Assembly: GCA_050258555.1 (NCBI GenBank)
Contig: JBLMZA010000112.1
Coordinates: 1-36,968 of the forward strand
Direction of reading: 5' to 3'
DNA length: 36,968 nucleotides
DNA from: CAISDA01 sp050258555
Lineage (GTDB): Bacteria; Bacteroidota; Ignavibacteria; UBA10030; UBA8401
The position numbers and the translations under genes were made by a program. Positions 13,746-21,314 of the stretch are shown in pieces (the first letter of the stretch is position 1; each line of letters begins with the position of its first letter). Under the pieces are notes generated by a model. The model was not told where the DNA came from. It worked only from the letters and a program-made list of their open reading frames with translations, and did no database searches.

Positions 13746-14653
13746 TAGTATCCAGTCTGATAGTCATAGATGAGTTTTGAGATCGACGCAATCGCCTGTA
13801 TTCCCTTTTCGGCATTCGGAAGATCCTTCGACAGCACGACAAGCACGTAGCGTCTGCCGTCGGGCAATGTGACGATCCCCGAATCGTGCTGTATGCCGGT
13901 GATCGAGCCGGTTTTATGCGACACCACGACATCCTTCGGCAGCAGCGCGGGAATCATGGTGTTGAAATGCTGTCGCGAAAGCACAGCGGTCATTTCCCGG
14001 CAGGCGGGGCCGGAAACGACGCGGCCCTGCGCGATCTGTTCGAAGATGAGCATGAGGTCGTACGCGGTCGTGGTGTTGTTCATGCCGAGCCGGAAGGCTT
14101 TGTTGTCTTCGACGCCGCGCAGCACCTGAATGTCGTTTGCGCCGAGTCCGCGCATCGTCGTCATGATTTCGGGCGCGCCGATTTTTTCGATCAGGATGTT
14201 CGTCGCAAGGTTGCTGCTCACCGTGATCATCGCTTCGACCAGGGAGCGGATCGTCGCGCGCTTCCCGACCTGCTTATAGAGGCCGTCATCGCTGTCCACC
14301 CCGAGGTCCATCGAATATTCGCTTCCGTCGACGATGCTGTGGAAAAGGTTCACCACTTCGATCGAATCGTCGAGGCTCAGTTTTCCGGCCGCAGCCTGCT
14401 TGTAGACTTCGATCATCACCGGCGTTTTCATCGTGCTAGCGGCGTGGAAGCGTTCCTTCTCGCGCCGAAGGATCGTTTCGCCCGACTGCAGATCCTTGAA
14501 TGCCACCGCAAATGTTCCCGGCTGCGCGGCAATGAGCGAATCGAGTTTGTGTTCGATGTCAGCGCGCGCCATCGCCGCTCCGTTTCCCTGTCCCCCGGCT
14601 GCCGCGCCTGCCGCGAGTATCAGGCAGGCGAGGATATGTAAGGTCGTATTCAT
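13745..14653 (-). CDS. Class A beta-lactamase-like serine hydrolase
   Basis: A 302-residue exported protein. A signal peptide (MNTTLHILACLILAAGAAAG) is followed by the penicillin-recognising serine hydrolase fold. The nucleophile motif is STMK (residues 73-76), the second motif is SSN (146-148) in place of the usual SDN, E182 is the likely deacylating glutamate of the omega region, and the third motif is HKTG (246-249). With S, K, E and KTG all present it should be catalytic, as a beta-lactamase or a related wall-acting hydrolase. The D-to-S change appears in divergent relatives. The first 95 bases overlap the end of ribD in another frame; the signal peptide makes this start convincing. The stop overlaps the ribE start. 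Confidence 0.88.
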   Translation of the reverse strand: MNTTLHILACLILAAGAAAGGQGNGAAMARADIEHKLDSLIAAQPGTFAVAFKDLQSGETILRREKERFHAASTMKTPVMIEVYKQAAAGKLSLDDSIEVVNLFHSIVDGSEYSMDLGVDSDDGLYKQVGKRATIRSLVEAMITVSSNLATNILIEKIGAPEIMTTMRGLGANDIQVLRGVEDNKAFRLGMNNTTTAYDLMLIFEQIAQGRVVSGPACREMTAVLSRQHFNTMIPALLPKDVVVSHKTGSITGIQHDSGIVTLPDGRRYVLVVLSKDLPNAEKGIQAIASISKLIYDYQTGY

Positions 14654-15740
14654 CCAAGGTATCCTTTCCAAACCGCTGTTGCGTGTGAAGTGTCCGTGCG
14701 AAGGAGACGCCGAGCCGGTCGACGCCGGGGATGCCTTCTCCGAACATCTGCTGTGACCGGTACTGATAAAGCACATCGGCGGCCCCGGCCTCGAGAAACT
14801 CGCGGTAGATGCAGGCCCCGCCTTCAACGAGCACGGAAGTGATCGTATGGTTCGCAAGATCGGCGAGGAGTCCGCCAATCGGAATGCGCCGTGATCGTCC
14901 TGCATGCATCTGCACGACGACGGCTCCGCGCGCTTCAAGCCGGCGTATCTTTTCCTTCTTTTCCGGAGTCCGCGCCGTGGCGGTGTAGATGAGCGTCGAG
15001 GCCTCATCACAGGTCGTGACGATCAGCGACGATTCCGGAATCGAGAGGCTGCCGTCCAATACAATGCGCAGCGGATTTCGTCCTTTGACGGCGCGCACCG
15101 TCAGCATGGGATTGTCCGCCGTGACGGTTCCCGCTCCCACCAGCACGGCATCGAAAGACGCCCGGAGCGCGTGCACATGCTTCCGCGATCGTTCGTTCGT
15201 GATCCATTTCGAGGAACCGTCCGCATGGGCGATGAAACCGTCGGCAGTCTGCGCCGTCTTCAGCGCCACGAAGGGCCGCGCCTTCCTGATGTACGTGAAA
15301 AACGGCGCGTTCATCCGGAGCGCTTCCGATTGCAGAATGCCGGTCACGGTCTCGATGCCGGCCTCCTGCAGTTTTCGTATGCTTTTCCCGTTCACCAGCG
15401 GATTCGGATCGTTCACCGCCGCTGCGACGCGTTTCAGTTTCTTTTCGATCACGAGATCGACGCACGGAGGCGTGTTGCCATAATGGAAGCACGGCTCCAG
15501 CGAAACATACAGCTCCGCCCCTTCGACCGATGCCCCGCGCCGTTCCGCATCGCGGATCGCGTTGACCTCGGCATGCGGTCCTCCATAGCGACGGTGATAT
15601 CCCTCGCCGATGATGACGCCGTCTTTGACCACCACCGATCCGACCAGCGGATTGGGGCTGACGGCGCCCCGGCCTTTTCCGGCCAGCACGAGGCAGCGGC
15701 GCATGAACCGTTCATCCTCTTCCGGACGCGCTCCGCTCAT
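14559..15740 (-). CDS. ribD: Bifunctional riboflavin biosynthesis deaminase/reductase
   Basis: Carries out the deamination and reduction steps of riboflavin synthesis. The N-terminal domain (about 1-145) is a zinc cytidine-deaminase-like fold with HAE (residues 56-58) and EPC...PPC (C84, C93). The C-terminal domain (about 150-365) is a dihydrofolate-reductase-like reductase with ALKTAQTADGFIA and SVLVEGGACIYREF. The start at 15740 overlaps the stop of the upstream oxidoreductase (ATGA). The protein is 393 residues, about 25 longer than typical homologues. The extra tail, after about DEYDLTYP, is arginine- and glycine-rich and is read from the sequence encoding the signal peptide of the next gene. 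It therefore looks like a read-through extension rather than a domain. Confidence 0.95.
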   Translation of the reverse strand: MSGARPEEDERFMRRCLVLAGKGRGAVSPNPLVGSVVVKDGVIIGEGYHRRYGGPHAEVNAIRDAERRGASVEGAELYVSLEPCFHYGNTPPCVDLVIEKKLKRVAAAVNDPNPLVNGKSIRKLQEAGIETVTGILQSEALRMNAPFFTYIRKARPFVALKTAQTADGFIAHADGSSKWITNERSRKHVHALRASFDAVLVGAGTVTADNPMLTVRAVKGRNPLRIVLDGSLSIPESSLIVTTCDEASTLIYTATARTPEKKEKIRRLEARGAVVVQMHAGRSRRIPIGGLLADLANHTITSVLVEGGACIYREFLEAGAADVLYQYRSQQMFGEGIPGVDRLGVSFARTLHTQQRFGKDTLDEYDLTYPRLPDTRGRRGSRGTGKRSGDGAR

Positions 15741-16753
15741 TTGAACGTCACCTCTTTGTGCTTTGCAGCCGAGCGGTAGACCGCATCGACGATCTTCATC
15801 CGCTGAACGGCCTCTTCCGATGTCGAGATGACGGGATGATGTCCGCGGAGCGCCCCGATGAAATGCTTCAACTCGTTTTCGAATGAGCGCTGGAGCATGC
15901 GCGGAGGCGCATCGATCTTTTTCGGCGTGACATCGACGATGCCGCCGTGCATTTCCTTGTGTATGCGCAGCGGATTGATTTTCCCGCTTCCATGATCGCC
16001 GTAGATGTTGCAGTAATGAAGCTCGTTCTCGATCATGAAACTCCAGCTCACTTCGATCATGATCGTCGCCCCGTTTTTCATCGTCAGGAAGACCGCCGAC
16101 GAATCTTCGATATCGGAGTGCTTCAGAGAATAATTGACCGCGCTCACGCGGCTCACATCGGGATAACCCGTCATCCACAGCGCCAGATCCAGCATGACGA
16201 TGCCGAGATCGATGAAAACGCCGCCGCCGGAAATCGATTTCGTCCGGAGCCATGCATGTTCCGGCAGCGGCTTTTTCAGCCATCCTGCCTTCACATAAAA
16301 CACCTTGCCGAGTTCGCTGTTCTCGATGAAGCTGCGCAGCAGCATGGCGTCGGGCCGGAAGCGGTTGTTCATGCCGACCATCAGCTTGCGCTTCGTGCGC
16401 TTGACGGCCTCCGCCACCACGATGGCCTCGTTGTAGATTCGCGTGATCGGCTTCTCGACGAACACGTCATATCCCGCTTCGAGTGCGGCGATCGAAAGCT
16501 CCTTGTGGCTGTCTGTGGGGGTGCAGATGTCGACGGCGTCGAAGCCGCCTTCCCTGAGCATCTTCTGATAATCGGTATAGTGGCGCTTCACGCCGTATTT
16601 CTCGGCGATCGCCTTCGCATGGCCCTTGCCTGTGTCGCAGACGGCGGCGATTTCGACGTCGCCCATCGATGAAAGGATGGGAAGATGGTATACCTGCGCG
16701 ATCCATCCCAATCCGACAAGGCCGATGCGGATCTTTTCTTTTTTCTCTGTCAT
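15737..16753 (-). CDS. Gfo/Idh/MocA family NAD(P)-dependent oxidoreductase
   Basis: A 338-residue sugar- or cyclitol-type dehydrogenase. The N-terminal Rossmann fold shows IGLVGLGWIAQVYHLP (residues 9-24), CTPTDSHKE and the catalytic VEKPI; the C-terminal domain provides the family's beta sheet (RFRPDA, GGVFIDLGIVMLDLALWMTG). The substrate cannot be named. The start at 16753 overlaps the dxs stop (ATGA) and the stop overlaps the ribD start (ATGA), so it is translated in step with both. Its position inside a dxs-ribD operon is unusual and gives no clear pathway. An upstream in-frame ATG at 16786 lies inside dxs and is less likely. Confidence 0.93.
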   Translation of the reverse strand: MTEKKEKIRIGLVGLGWIAQVYHLPILSSMGDVEIAAVCDTGKGHAKAIAEKYGVKRHYTDYQKMLREGGFDAVDICTPTDSHKELSIAALEAGYDVFVEKPITRIYNEAIVVAEAVKRTKRKLMVGMNNRFRPDAMLLRSFIENSELGKVFYVKAGWLKKPLPEHAWLRTKSISGGGVFIDLGIVMLDLALWMTGYPDVSRVSAVNYSLKHSDIEDSSAVFLTMKNGATIMIEVSWSFMIENELHYCNIYGDHGSGKINPLRIHKEMHGGIVDVTPKKIDAPPRMLQRSFENELKHFIGALRGHHPVISTSEEAVQRMKIVDAVYRSAAKHKEVTFK

Positions 16754-18669
16754 ATCCGGTCGTGAATGGATGTTCTGATGTGGCAAGCGGCTTCCGATGC
16801 GATCCCGTTCGCATCCAGGCGCGTCAGTTGATAAAGTTCCGCGGGCGTTCCGTGTTCGATGAATGCATCCTGCAGTCCGTGTATGCGAAGCTTCTTGTTC
16901 ACGATGCCCATGCGCAGCAGCTCTTCGGCCACGGCGGCGCCGAATCCGCCGATGACGGAATTTTCCTCGACGGTCAGTATCACATCGTGGCGCGACGCGA
17001 TCTCTTTCAGCAGTTCCGTGTCGATCGGCTTGACATAGCGCATATTCACGACTTCGGCGTGTATGTCCTGCTGCGCAAGCAGTTCGGCGGCTTCGAGCGA
17101 ATGCTGCACCATCGTGCCGACGGCGAGAATCGCCATATCGCGTCCTTCACGCAGGACCTCTCCCTTGCCGATCTCCTGCTTCGCGAAGCCCGGCTTCAAT
17201 CCGATGCCGAAGGAGTTGCCGCGCGGGTAGCGCAGCGCGACCGGGCCGCCTTTATATTCGACCGCCGTATAGAGCATATCGCGGAGCTCCTGCTCGTCTT
17301 TCGGGGCCATGATCACCATGCCAGGGATGCAGCGCAGATAGGAAAGATCGATCATGCCGTGATGCGTCGGGCCGTCGGCTCCGACGAGCCCGGCACGGTC
17401 CATCACCAGCACCACGTGCAGATTCTGGAGCGCGATATCGTGTATGATCTGGTCGTATCCACGCTGGAGGAATGTCGAATACACCGCGACGACCGGAATG
17501 TAGTCTTCGGTCGCCATGCCGGCCGCGAATGTGACGGCATGCTGCTCTGCGATGCCGACATCGAAGAAGCGGTCGGGCATTTCCTTCTGCAGATGGTCGA
17601 GCCCGGTGCCGTCCGGCATGGCCGCCGTAATGCCGACGACGCGTTCGTTCATCCGGCAGATTTCAACGAGCGCCTGGCCGAATATTTTCGTATAGGCGGG
17701 CGGCGCGTTGCCCTTCGGCGACTTTCCCGTCTCTTTGTCGAACGGGGAAACGCCGTGCAGCTTCGCCGCATCGGCTTCAGCGGGGGCGTACCCCTTCCCC
17801 TTTTCGGTGATCACATGGATCAGGATGGGACCGGTAACTTCCTTGACATGCGTGAAGACGTCGACGAGCTTCTTCACATTGTGTCCGTTGAAGGGGCCGT
17901 AATAACGGAAGCCGAACGCCTCGAAGAGCATGCCGGGCGTGATGACGATGCGCAGCCCCTTTTCGAATTTATGCGCCGCGGTGCGCAGACGGTCGCCGAA
18001 TGAATCGAGCTTGCCGGTGAGCTCCCAGACATCGTCCTTGAGCTTCTTGTATGTCGGATGCGTCAGCGCGTCGGCGAAGTATTTTCTGAACGACGACTGG
18101 TCGGGCTTGATCGACGAGAGCGACACCATATTGTTGTCGTTGAGCACGACGATGATGTCCTTGTTCAGGACGCCGGCGTTGTTCATCGCTTCGTATGCCA
18201 TGCCGCCGGTCATCGATCCGTCGCCGACGATGGCCACGACCTTGTTTTTCTTTCCTTCGAAGTCGCGCGCAACCGCCATGCCGAGGGCGGCCGAGATGGC
18301 CGTATTCGCATGGCCCGCGCCGAATGTGTCGTACTCGCTTTCATCGCGCCGAAGGAAGCCGCTGATGCCGTGCAGCTGGCGGATCGTGCTCATGCGGTCT
18401 TTGCGGCCGGTGAGGATTTTGTGCGGATACGCCTGGTGTCCCGTGTCCCAGACAAGCTTGTCTTCGGGCGTATTGAATACGTAATGGAGTGCCACGGCGA
18501 GTTCCACCGTGCCGAGACCGGCTCCGAGATGTCCGCCGGTTTTTGAAACGGAATCGACGAGAAATTCACGGACTTCAGCGCAGAGTGTCCGGAGGTCCTG
18601 TACGGGAAGTTTCCGCAGATCGGCGGGTGAATGGATCGTGTCGAGCAGCGGTGTAGTTGTCGGTGCCAT
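16750..18669 (-). CDS. dxs: 1-deoxy-D-xylulose-5-phosphate synthase
   Basis: First enzyme of the MEP isoprenoid pathway: joins pyruvate and glyceraldehyde-3-phosphate with thiamine diphosphate to give DXP, which also feeds thiamine and pyridoxal synthesis. The 639 residues carry all transketolase-like marks: SKTGGHLGAGLGTVELAVAL, WDTGHQAYPHK, the TPP/metal motif GDGSMTGGMAYEAMNNAG, ITEKGKGY, DVGIAEQHAVTFAAGMA (catalytic Glu) and DRAGLVGADGPTHHG. The start was placed at 18669, 4 bases after the xseB stop; an open upstream extension falls inside xseB. The xseA-xseB-dxs linkage resembles the xseB-ispA-dxs order of proteobacteria, but no prenyl synthase is present. Confidence 0.98.
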   Translation of the reverse strand: MAPTTTPLLDTIHSPADLRKLPVQDLRTLCAEVREFLVDSVSKTGGHLGAGLGTVELAVALHYVFNTPEDKLVWDTGHQAYPHKILTGRKDRMSTIRQLHGISGFLRRDESEYDTFGAGHANTAISAALGMAVARDFEGKKNKVVAIVGDGSMTGGMAYEAMNNAGVLNKDIIVVLNDNNMVSLSSIKPDQSSFRKYFADALTHPTYKKLKDDVWELTGKLDSFGDRLRTAAHKFEKGLRIVITPGMLFEAFGFRYYGPFNGHNVKKLVDVFTHVKEVTGPILIHVITEKGKGYAPAEADAAKLHGVSPFDKETGKSPKGNAPPAYTKIFGQALVEICRMNERVVGITAAMPDGTGLDHLQKEMPDRFFDVGIAEQHAVTFAAGMATEDYIPVVAVYSTFLQRGYDQIIHDIALQNLHVVLVMDRAGLVGADGPTHHGMIDLSYLRCIPGMVIMAPKDEQELRDMLYTAVEYKGGPVALRYPRGNSFGIGLKPGFAKQEIGKGEVLREGRDMAILAVGTMVQHSLEAAELLAQQDIHAEVVNMRYVKPIDTELLKEIASRHDVILTVEENSVIGGFGAAVAEELLRMGIVNKKLRIHGLQDAFIEHGTPAELYQLTRLDANGIASEAACHIRTSIHDRI

Positions 18670-18673
18670 CGTA

Positions 18674-18907
18674 TTATTCGTAATCCGTAATTTCAGTTTC
18701 GCCGTTGATGTTTTTCGTGATCTGGCGGATGCGCATTTCGGCATGCGAAAGGGTTTCGTTCAGTTCCTTCGCGAGCCGGGCGCCTTCCTCATACAGCGCA
18801 ATGGATTCTTCGAGGGGAGCGCTGCCCTGCTCGAGCGCCTCGACGATTTCCTCGAGGCGCGACATCGATTCCTCGAACGTGGGTTTTGTCTGCTTTGTCT
18901 TGGCCAT
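18674..18907 (-). CDS. xseB: Exodeoxyribonuclease VII small subunit
   Basis: A 77-residue helical subunit that binds several copies per large subunit to form exonuclease VII, which degrades single-stranded DNA from both ends. The family signature is FEESMSRLEEIVEALEQG (about residues 11-28) followed by the acidic-basic helix LEESIALYEEGARLAKEL. It begins 3 bases after the xseA stop and ends 4 bases before dxs, so expression is tied to both. Confidence 0.96.
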   Translation of the reverse strand: MAKTKQTKPTFEESMSRLEEIVEALEQGSAPLEESIALYEEGARLAKELNETLSHAEMRIRQITKNINGETEITDYE

Positions 18908-18910
18908 ACG

Positions 18911-20119
18911 TTACCGGGTTGTTGTTCGAACGTTCCTGACGACGGCGTCGGCTTCGCCGCCCGCCATTTCAATCGTGATCGCATCATCGGCCGAAAGTCC
19001 GGATGCCGACGAGACGATGCTTCCATTCCTGCGCACGACGGCATATCCGCGCTTGAGCGCAAGCCGCGGATCGAGCGCCGCAATGCGCGCCTTCATCGAG
19101 GCGGCCGCATGCGACAGAAGTTCACAGCGATGGGTCAGCGATGCAGTGCTGCGCCGTTCAAGCTCATCGATGTACTGCATGCGCTGGCGGAGCACATCGA
19201 CCGGGCGGTTGAAGGCATAACTGCCGACGAGGTGTTTGATCGTTTCTCTGCTGGATTCGATGGCGGATTCCATCGTCTGCCTCATGAACTCCGCATGATC
19301 GCGGACAATCTCGATCACTTCCGTGCGGTCTCTGACGGCCAGTTCGGCGGCGACGGACGGCGTCGGGGCCCGGAGGTCGGAGACGAAATCGCAGATGCTG
19401 AAGTCGATCTCATGGCCGACGGCGCTGATGACCGGGATCTCCGATGCATACACCGCCCGTGCCAGCAGTTCCTCGTTGAACGCCCAAAGATCCTCGAGCG
19501 ACCCGCCTCCCCTTCCGATGATGATAACGTCCACGCAGCGCAATTCGTTCAGCATGCGTATGCCTTCCGCAAGCTCTTCTGCGGCGCCGACGCCCTGCAC
19601 TTTTGCCGGCACAATATAGACGTCGAGAGAAGGAAAACGGCGGTTCAGCACCGACAGCATGTCGCGCACGGCTGCGCCTGTCGGCGAGGTGACGATGCCG
19701 ATTCTCTGCGGATACGGCGGAATGGGCTTTTTGTGGGCCGGATCGAACAGGCCTTCCTCCTCGAGCTTCCGTTTCAGACGCTCGAAGGCAAGCTGAAGAG
19801 CGCCGATGCCCATCGGCTGGATATGCAGGCAGTCGAGCTGATAGTTGCCCCGGGGCTCGTAGACCGTGATGCGTCCGCGTATGATCACCTGCATGCCGTC
19901 CTGAGGACGGAACGGAAGCGCCAGCGTGCGGCTCCTCCACATCACGGCGGAGATCTGTGCGCTTTCATCCTTCACCGTAAAATACCAGTGACCGGACGAA
20001 TGGAACTTCATGTTCGAGAGTTCGCCCTGCACCCACACATCGCTGAATCCGAGTTCAAGCACACCCTTGATCTGCCGCGTGATCTCGCTGACGGTCGCTA
20101 TCCTGCATTCATCATTCAT
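18911..20119 (-). CDS. xseA: Exodeoxyribonuclease VII large subunit
   Basis: Catalytic subunit of exonuclease VII. The 402 residues begin with an OB-fold domain (about 5-100, containing VWVQGELSN and SSGHWYFTVKD) and continue into the nuclease domain with the family motifs RIGIVTSPTGAAVRDM, IIGRGGGSLEDLWAFNEE, AVGHEIDFSICDFVSDLRA and a long C-terminal coiled-coil region, ending in the conserved LKRGYAVV. ATG 20119 gives the expected length; the longer open frame upstream crosses an AT-rich promoter region. No ribosome-binding site precedes it, and a promoter-like -10 box ends about 7 bases before the ATG, so the message may be leaderless. It heads the ten-gene operon down to nagA. Confidence 0.96.
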   Translation of the reverse strand: MNDECRIATVSEITRQIKGVLELGFSDVWVQGELSNMKFHSSGHWYFTVKDESAQISAVMWRSRTLALPFRPQDGMQVIIRGRITVYEPRGNYQLDCLHIQPMGIGALQLAFERLKRKLEEEGLFDPAHKKPIPPYPQRIGIVTSPTGAAVRDMLSVLNRRFPSLDVYIVPAKVQGVGAAEELAEGIRMLNELRCVDVIIIGRGGGSLEDLWAFNEELLARAVYASEIPVISAVGHEIDFSICDFVSDLRAPTPSVAAELAVRDRTEVIEIVRDHAEFMRQTMESAIESSRETIKHLVGSYAFNRPVDVLRQRMQYIDELERRSTASLTHRCELLSHAAASMKARIAALDPRLALKRGYAVVRRNGSIVSSASGLSADDAITIEMAGGEADAVVRNVRTTTR

Positions 20120-20126
20120 AAATGGA

Positions 20127-20154
20127 AATATAGCGCATATTGTCCTAATTTCAA
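20127..20154 (-). promoter_or_regulatory. Promoter of the xseA operon, possibly leaderless
   Basis: On the minus strand TTGAAA, 16 bases, then TATATT. The -10 box ends about 7 bases before ATG 20119, so the predicted transcription start falls on or next to the start codon. The same TTTCAA/TTGAAA hexamer may serve as the -35 of bshB1 on the other strand. Confidence 0.45.
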
Positions 20155-20178
20155 ATATCGAAAAAAGTTTCTTATATT
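20149..20178 (+). promoter_or_regulatory. Possible promoter of bshB1
   Basis: TTTCAA (20149-20154), 18 bases, then TATATT (20173-20178) on the plus strand. The -35 match is weak. The leader would be about 36 bases and includes GGAGG at 20208-20212. Confidence 0.35.
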
Positions 20179-20220
20179 GGAACATTCTATAAACCGGATC
20201 AATCAACGGAGGAAAACAGC

Positions 20221-20937
20221 GTGAATGTCGATGTGTTGGCGATCGGAGCGCATCCGGACGATGTCGAGCTGGCATGCGCCGCAACCGTGGCGAAGCTCGT
20301 GAAGCGCGGGTATAAAGTGGGCATCCTGGACCTGACCGAGGGGGAATTGGGCACGCGCGGAACGCGCGAAATCAGAAAACGGGAGGCCGATGCGGCCGCA
20401 AAGATTCTCGGGGTCGAATTCCGGCAGAGCCTCGGTCTTTCAGACGGGAACATCGAGGTGACGATGGAAAATATCACCAAGGTGATGAAAGTGATCCGCA
20501 CGCACACCCCCTCCATTCTCCTCTTTCCGCACTGGCTCGAGCGCCATCCCGATCACGAGCATGCCCACCGCCTCTGCCGCGAGGCGTGGTTTTATGCGGG
20601 ACTGGAGAAAATCAAAACGACCGTGAACGGGAAGCATCAGGAGCCGCACAGGCCGAAAAAGTTTTTCCATTTCATGCAGAAGTTCGAATTCACGCCCAGC
20701 GTCATCGTCGATGTGTCGGATGTGTACGACATCAAGAAGCAGGCGCTTGCCTCATTCGCGTCGCAGTTTCACAATCCCGAGAGCACGGAGCGCGAGACGC
20801 TGCTGTCACAGAAAATCTTTCTCGAGCAGGTGTACGCACGGGATATGCATTTCGGCGGGATGATCAATGCGTCATTCGGCGAGCCCTTTTACCTCGTGGA
20901 ACCGGTGGGGATCGACACGTTCTTCGATATCAAATAA
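20221..20937 (+). CDS. bshB1: Bacillithiol biosynthesis deacetylase BshB1
   Basis: Zinc-dependent LmbE/PIG-L family enzyme that removes acetyl from GlcNAc-malate, the middle step of bacillithiol synthesis. The 238 residues show the metal site AHPDD (residues 10-14) and the distal HPDHEHAH, plus TEGELGTRGT and the BshB1-type end GEPFYLVEPVGIDTFFDI. The start is GTG at 20221, fixed by GGAGG 8 bases upstream and by the conserved N-terminus VDVLAIGAHPDD. It is transcribed alone, divergent from xseA, with a hairpin 34 bases after the stop. bshA and bshC must lie elsewhere. Its presence predicts that the cell uses bacillithiol as its low-molecular-weight thiol. Confidence 0.93.
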   Translation: MNVDVLAIGAHPDDVELACAATVAKLVKRGYKVGILDLTEGELGTRGTREIRKREADAAAKILGVEFRQSLGLSDGNIEVTMENITKVMKVIRTHTPSILLFPHWLERHPDHEHAHRLCREAWFYAGLEKIKTTVNGKHQEPHRPKKFFHFMQKFEFTPSVIVDVSDVYDIKKQALASFASQFHNPESTERETLLSQKIFLEQVYARDMHFGGMINASFGEPFYLVEPVGIDTFFDIK

Positions 20938-20970
20938 GGAGCGCTGCAGGAAGAGTGCGTCTGTACACGC

Positions 20971-20995
20971 AAAGACCGGCGCTCGGCCGGTCTTT
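20971..20995 (+). terminator. Intrinsic terminator between bshB1 and the small gene
   Basis: A 10-bp perfect stem (AAAGACCGGC against GCCGGTCTTT) with a 5-base loop, followed by CTTGTTTAG on the plus strand. On the minus strand the stem itself ends in CTTT, so it may also end the convergent small gene at 21001-21180. Confidence 0.75.
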
Positions 20996-21000
20996 CTTGT

Positions 21001-21180
21001 TTAGTGGAACGCGTGTCCGCCGCGGACATGCCCGGCGTACACTGTTTTGACAATTTTCAGTCGATTCGGATTTTGTGTGGACGCCTGAAGCCGCTTCTCA
21101 GAAGCATTCGTCGTTTTGCCGACCGGTTTCGGCTTTGCCTGCGAACCCCTGTCCGGTGACGAAGGGAATGGTGACTTCAT
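21001..21180 (-). CDS. Small basic protein of unknown function (59 residues)
   Basis: I do not recognise this protein. It is a 59-codon frame beginning MKSPFPSSPDRGSQAKPKPV and ending YAGHVRGGHAFH. It has 7 Lys, 4 Arg and 3 His against 1 Asp and 1 Glu, and no Cys or Trp. The first half is rich in Ser, Pro, Lys and Thr and probably disordered; there is no signal peptide or membrane helix. The case for a real gene is the expression signals: AAAGGAG 6 bases before the ATG, a TTGACA-N17-TAGGTT promoter giving a leader of about 55 bases, and a hairpin just beyond the stop. It stands alone between convergent bshB1 and the REC-HDOD gene upstream of it. A nucleic-acid-binding role would fit the charge, but that is speculation. 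Confidence 0.65.
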   Translation of the reverse strand: MKSPFPSSPDRGSQAKPKPVGKTTNASEKRLQASTQNPNRLKIVKTVYAGHVRGGHAFH

Positions 21181-21241
21181 GGTGAGCTCCTTTCAGAAAT
21201 GATGGTTTGCACATGTCTGTCCGGAAACATCCTCTCCGTAC

Positions 21242-21270
21242 AACCTACACTTTCACCGACTGAATGTCAA
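21242..21270 (-). promoter_or_regulatory. Promoter of the 59-residue protein gene
   Basis: On the minus strand a perfect TTGACA, 17 bases, then TAGGTT. The -10 box is poor (3/6). Predicted start near 21235. It also lies downstream of the REC-HDOD stop codon, so the small gene can be expressed independently. Confidence 0.55.
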
Positions 21271-21314
21271 GATGCTGCGGCGGATTTCTTCCGGGACGGC
21301 CCGGAATGCGCAAA

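Noticed and set aside
14654..15010. Upstream extension of the beta-lactamase-like frame
   Set aside because: The extra residues are the wrong-frame reading of ribD; the signal peptide begins at ATG 14653.
18509..20224. Open frame of about 570 codons on the plus strand across xseA, xseB and part of dxs
   Set aside because: It crosses three well-identified genes on the other strand and has low-complexity, Arg- and His-rich translation.
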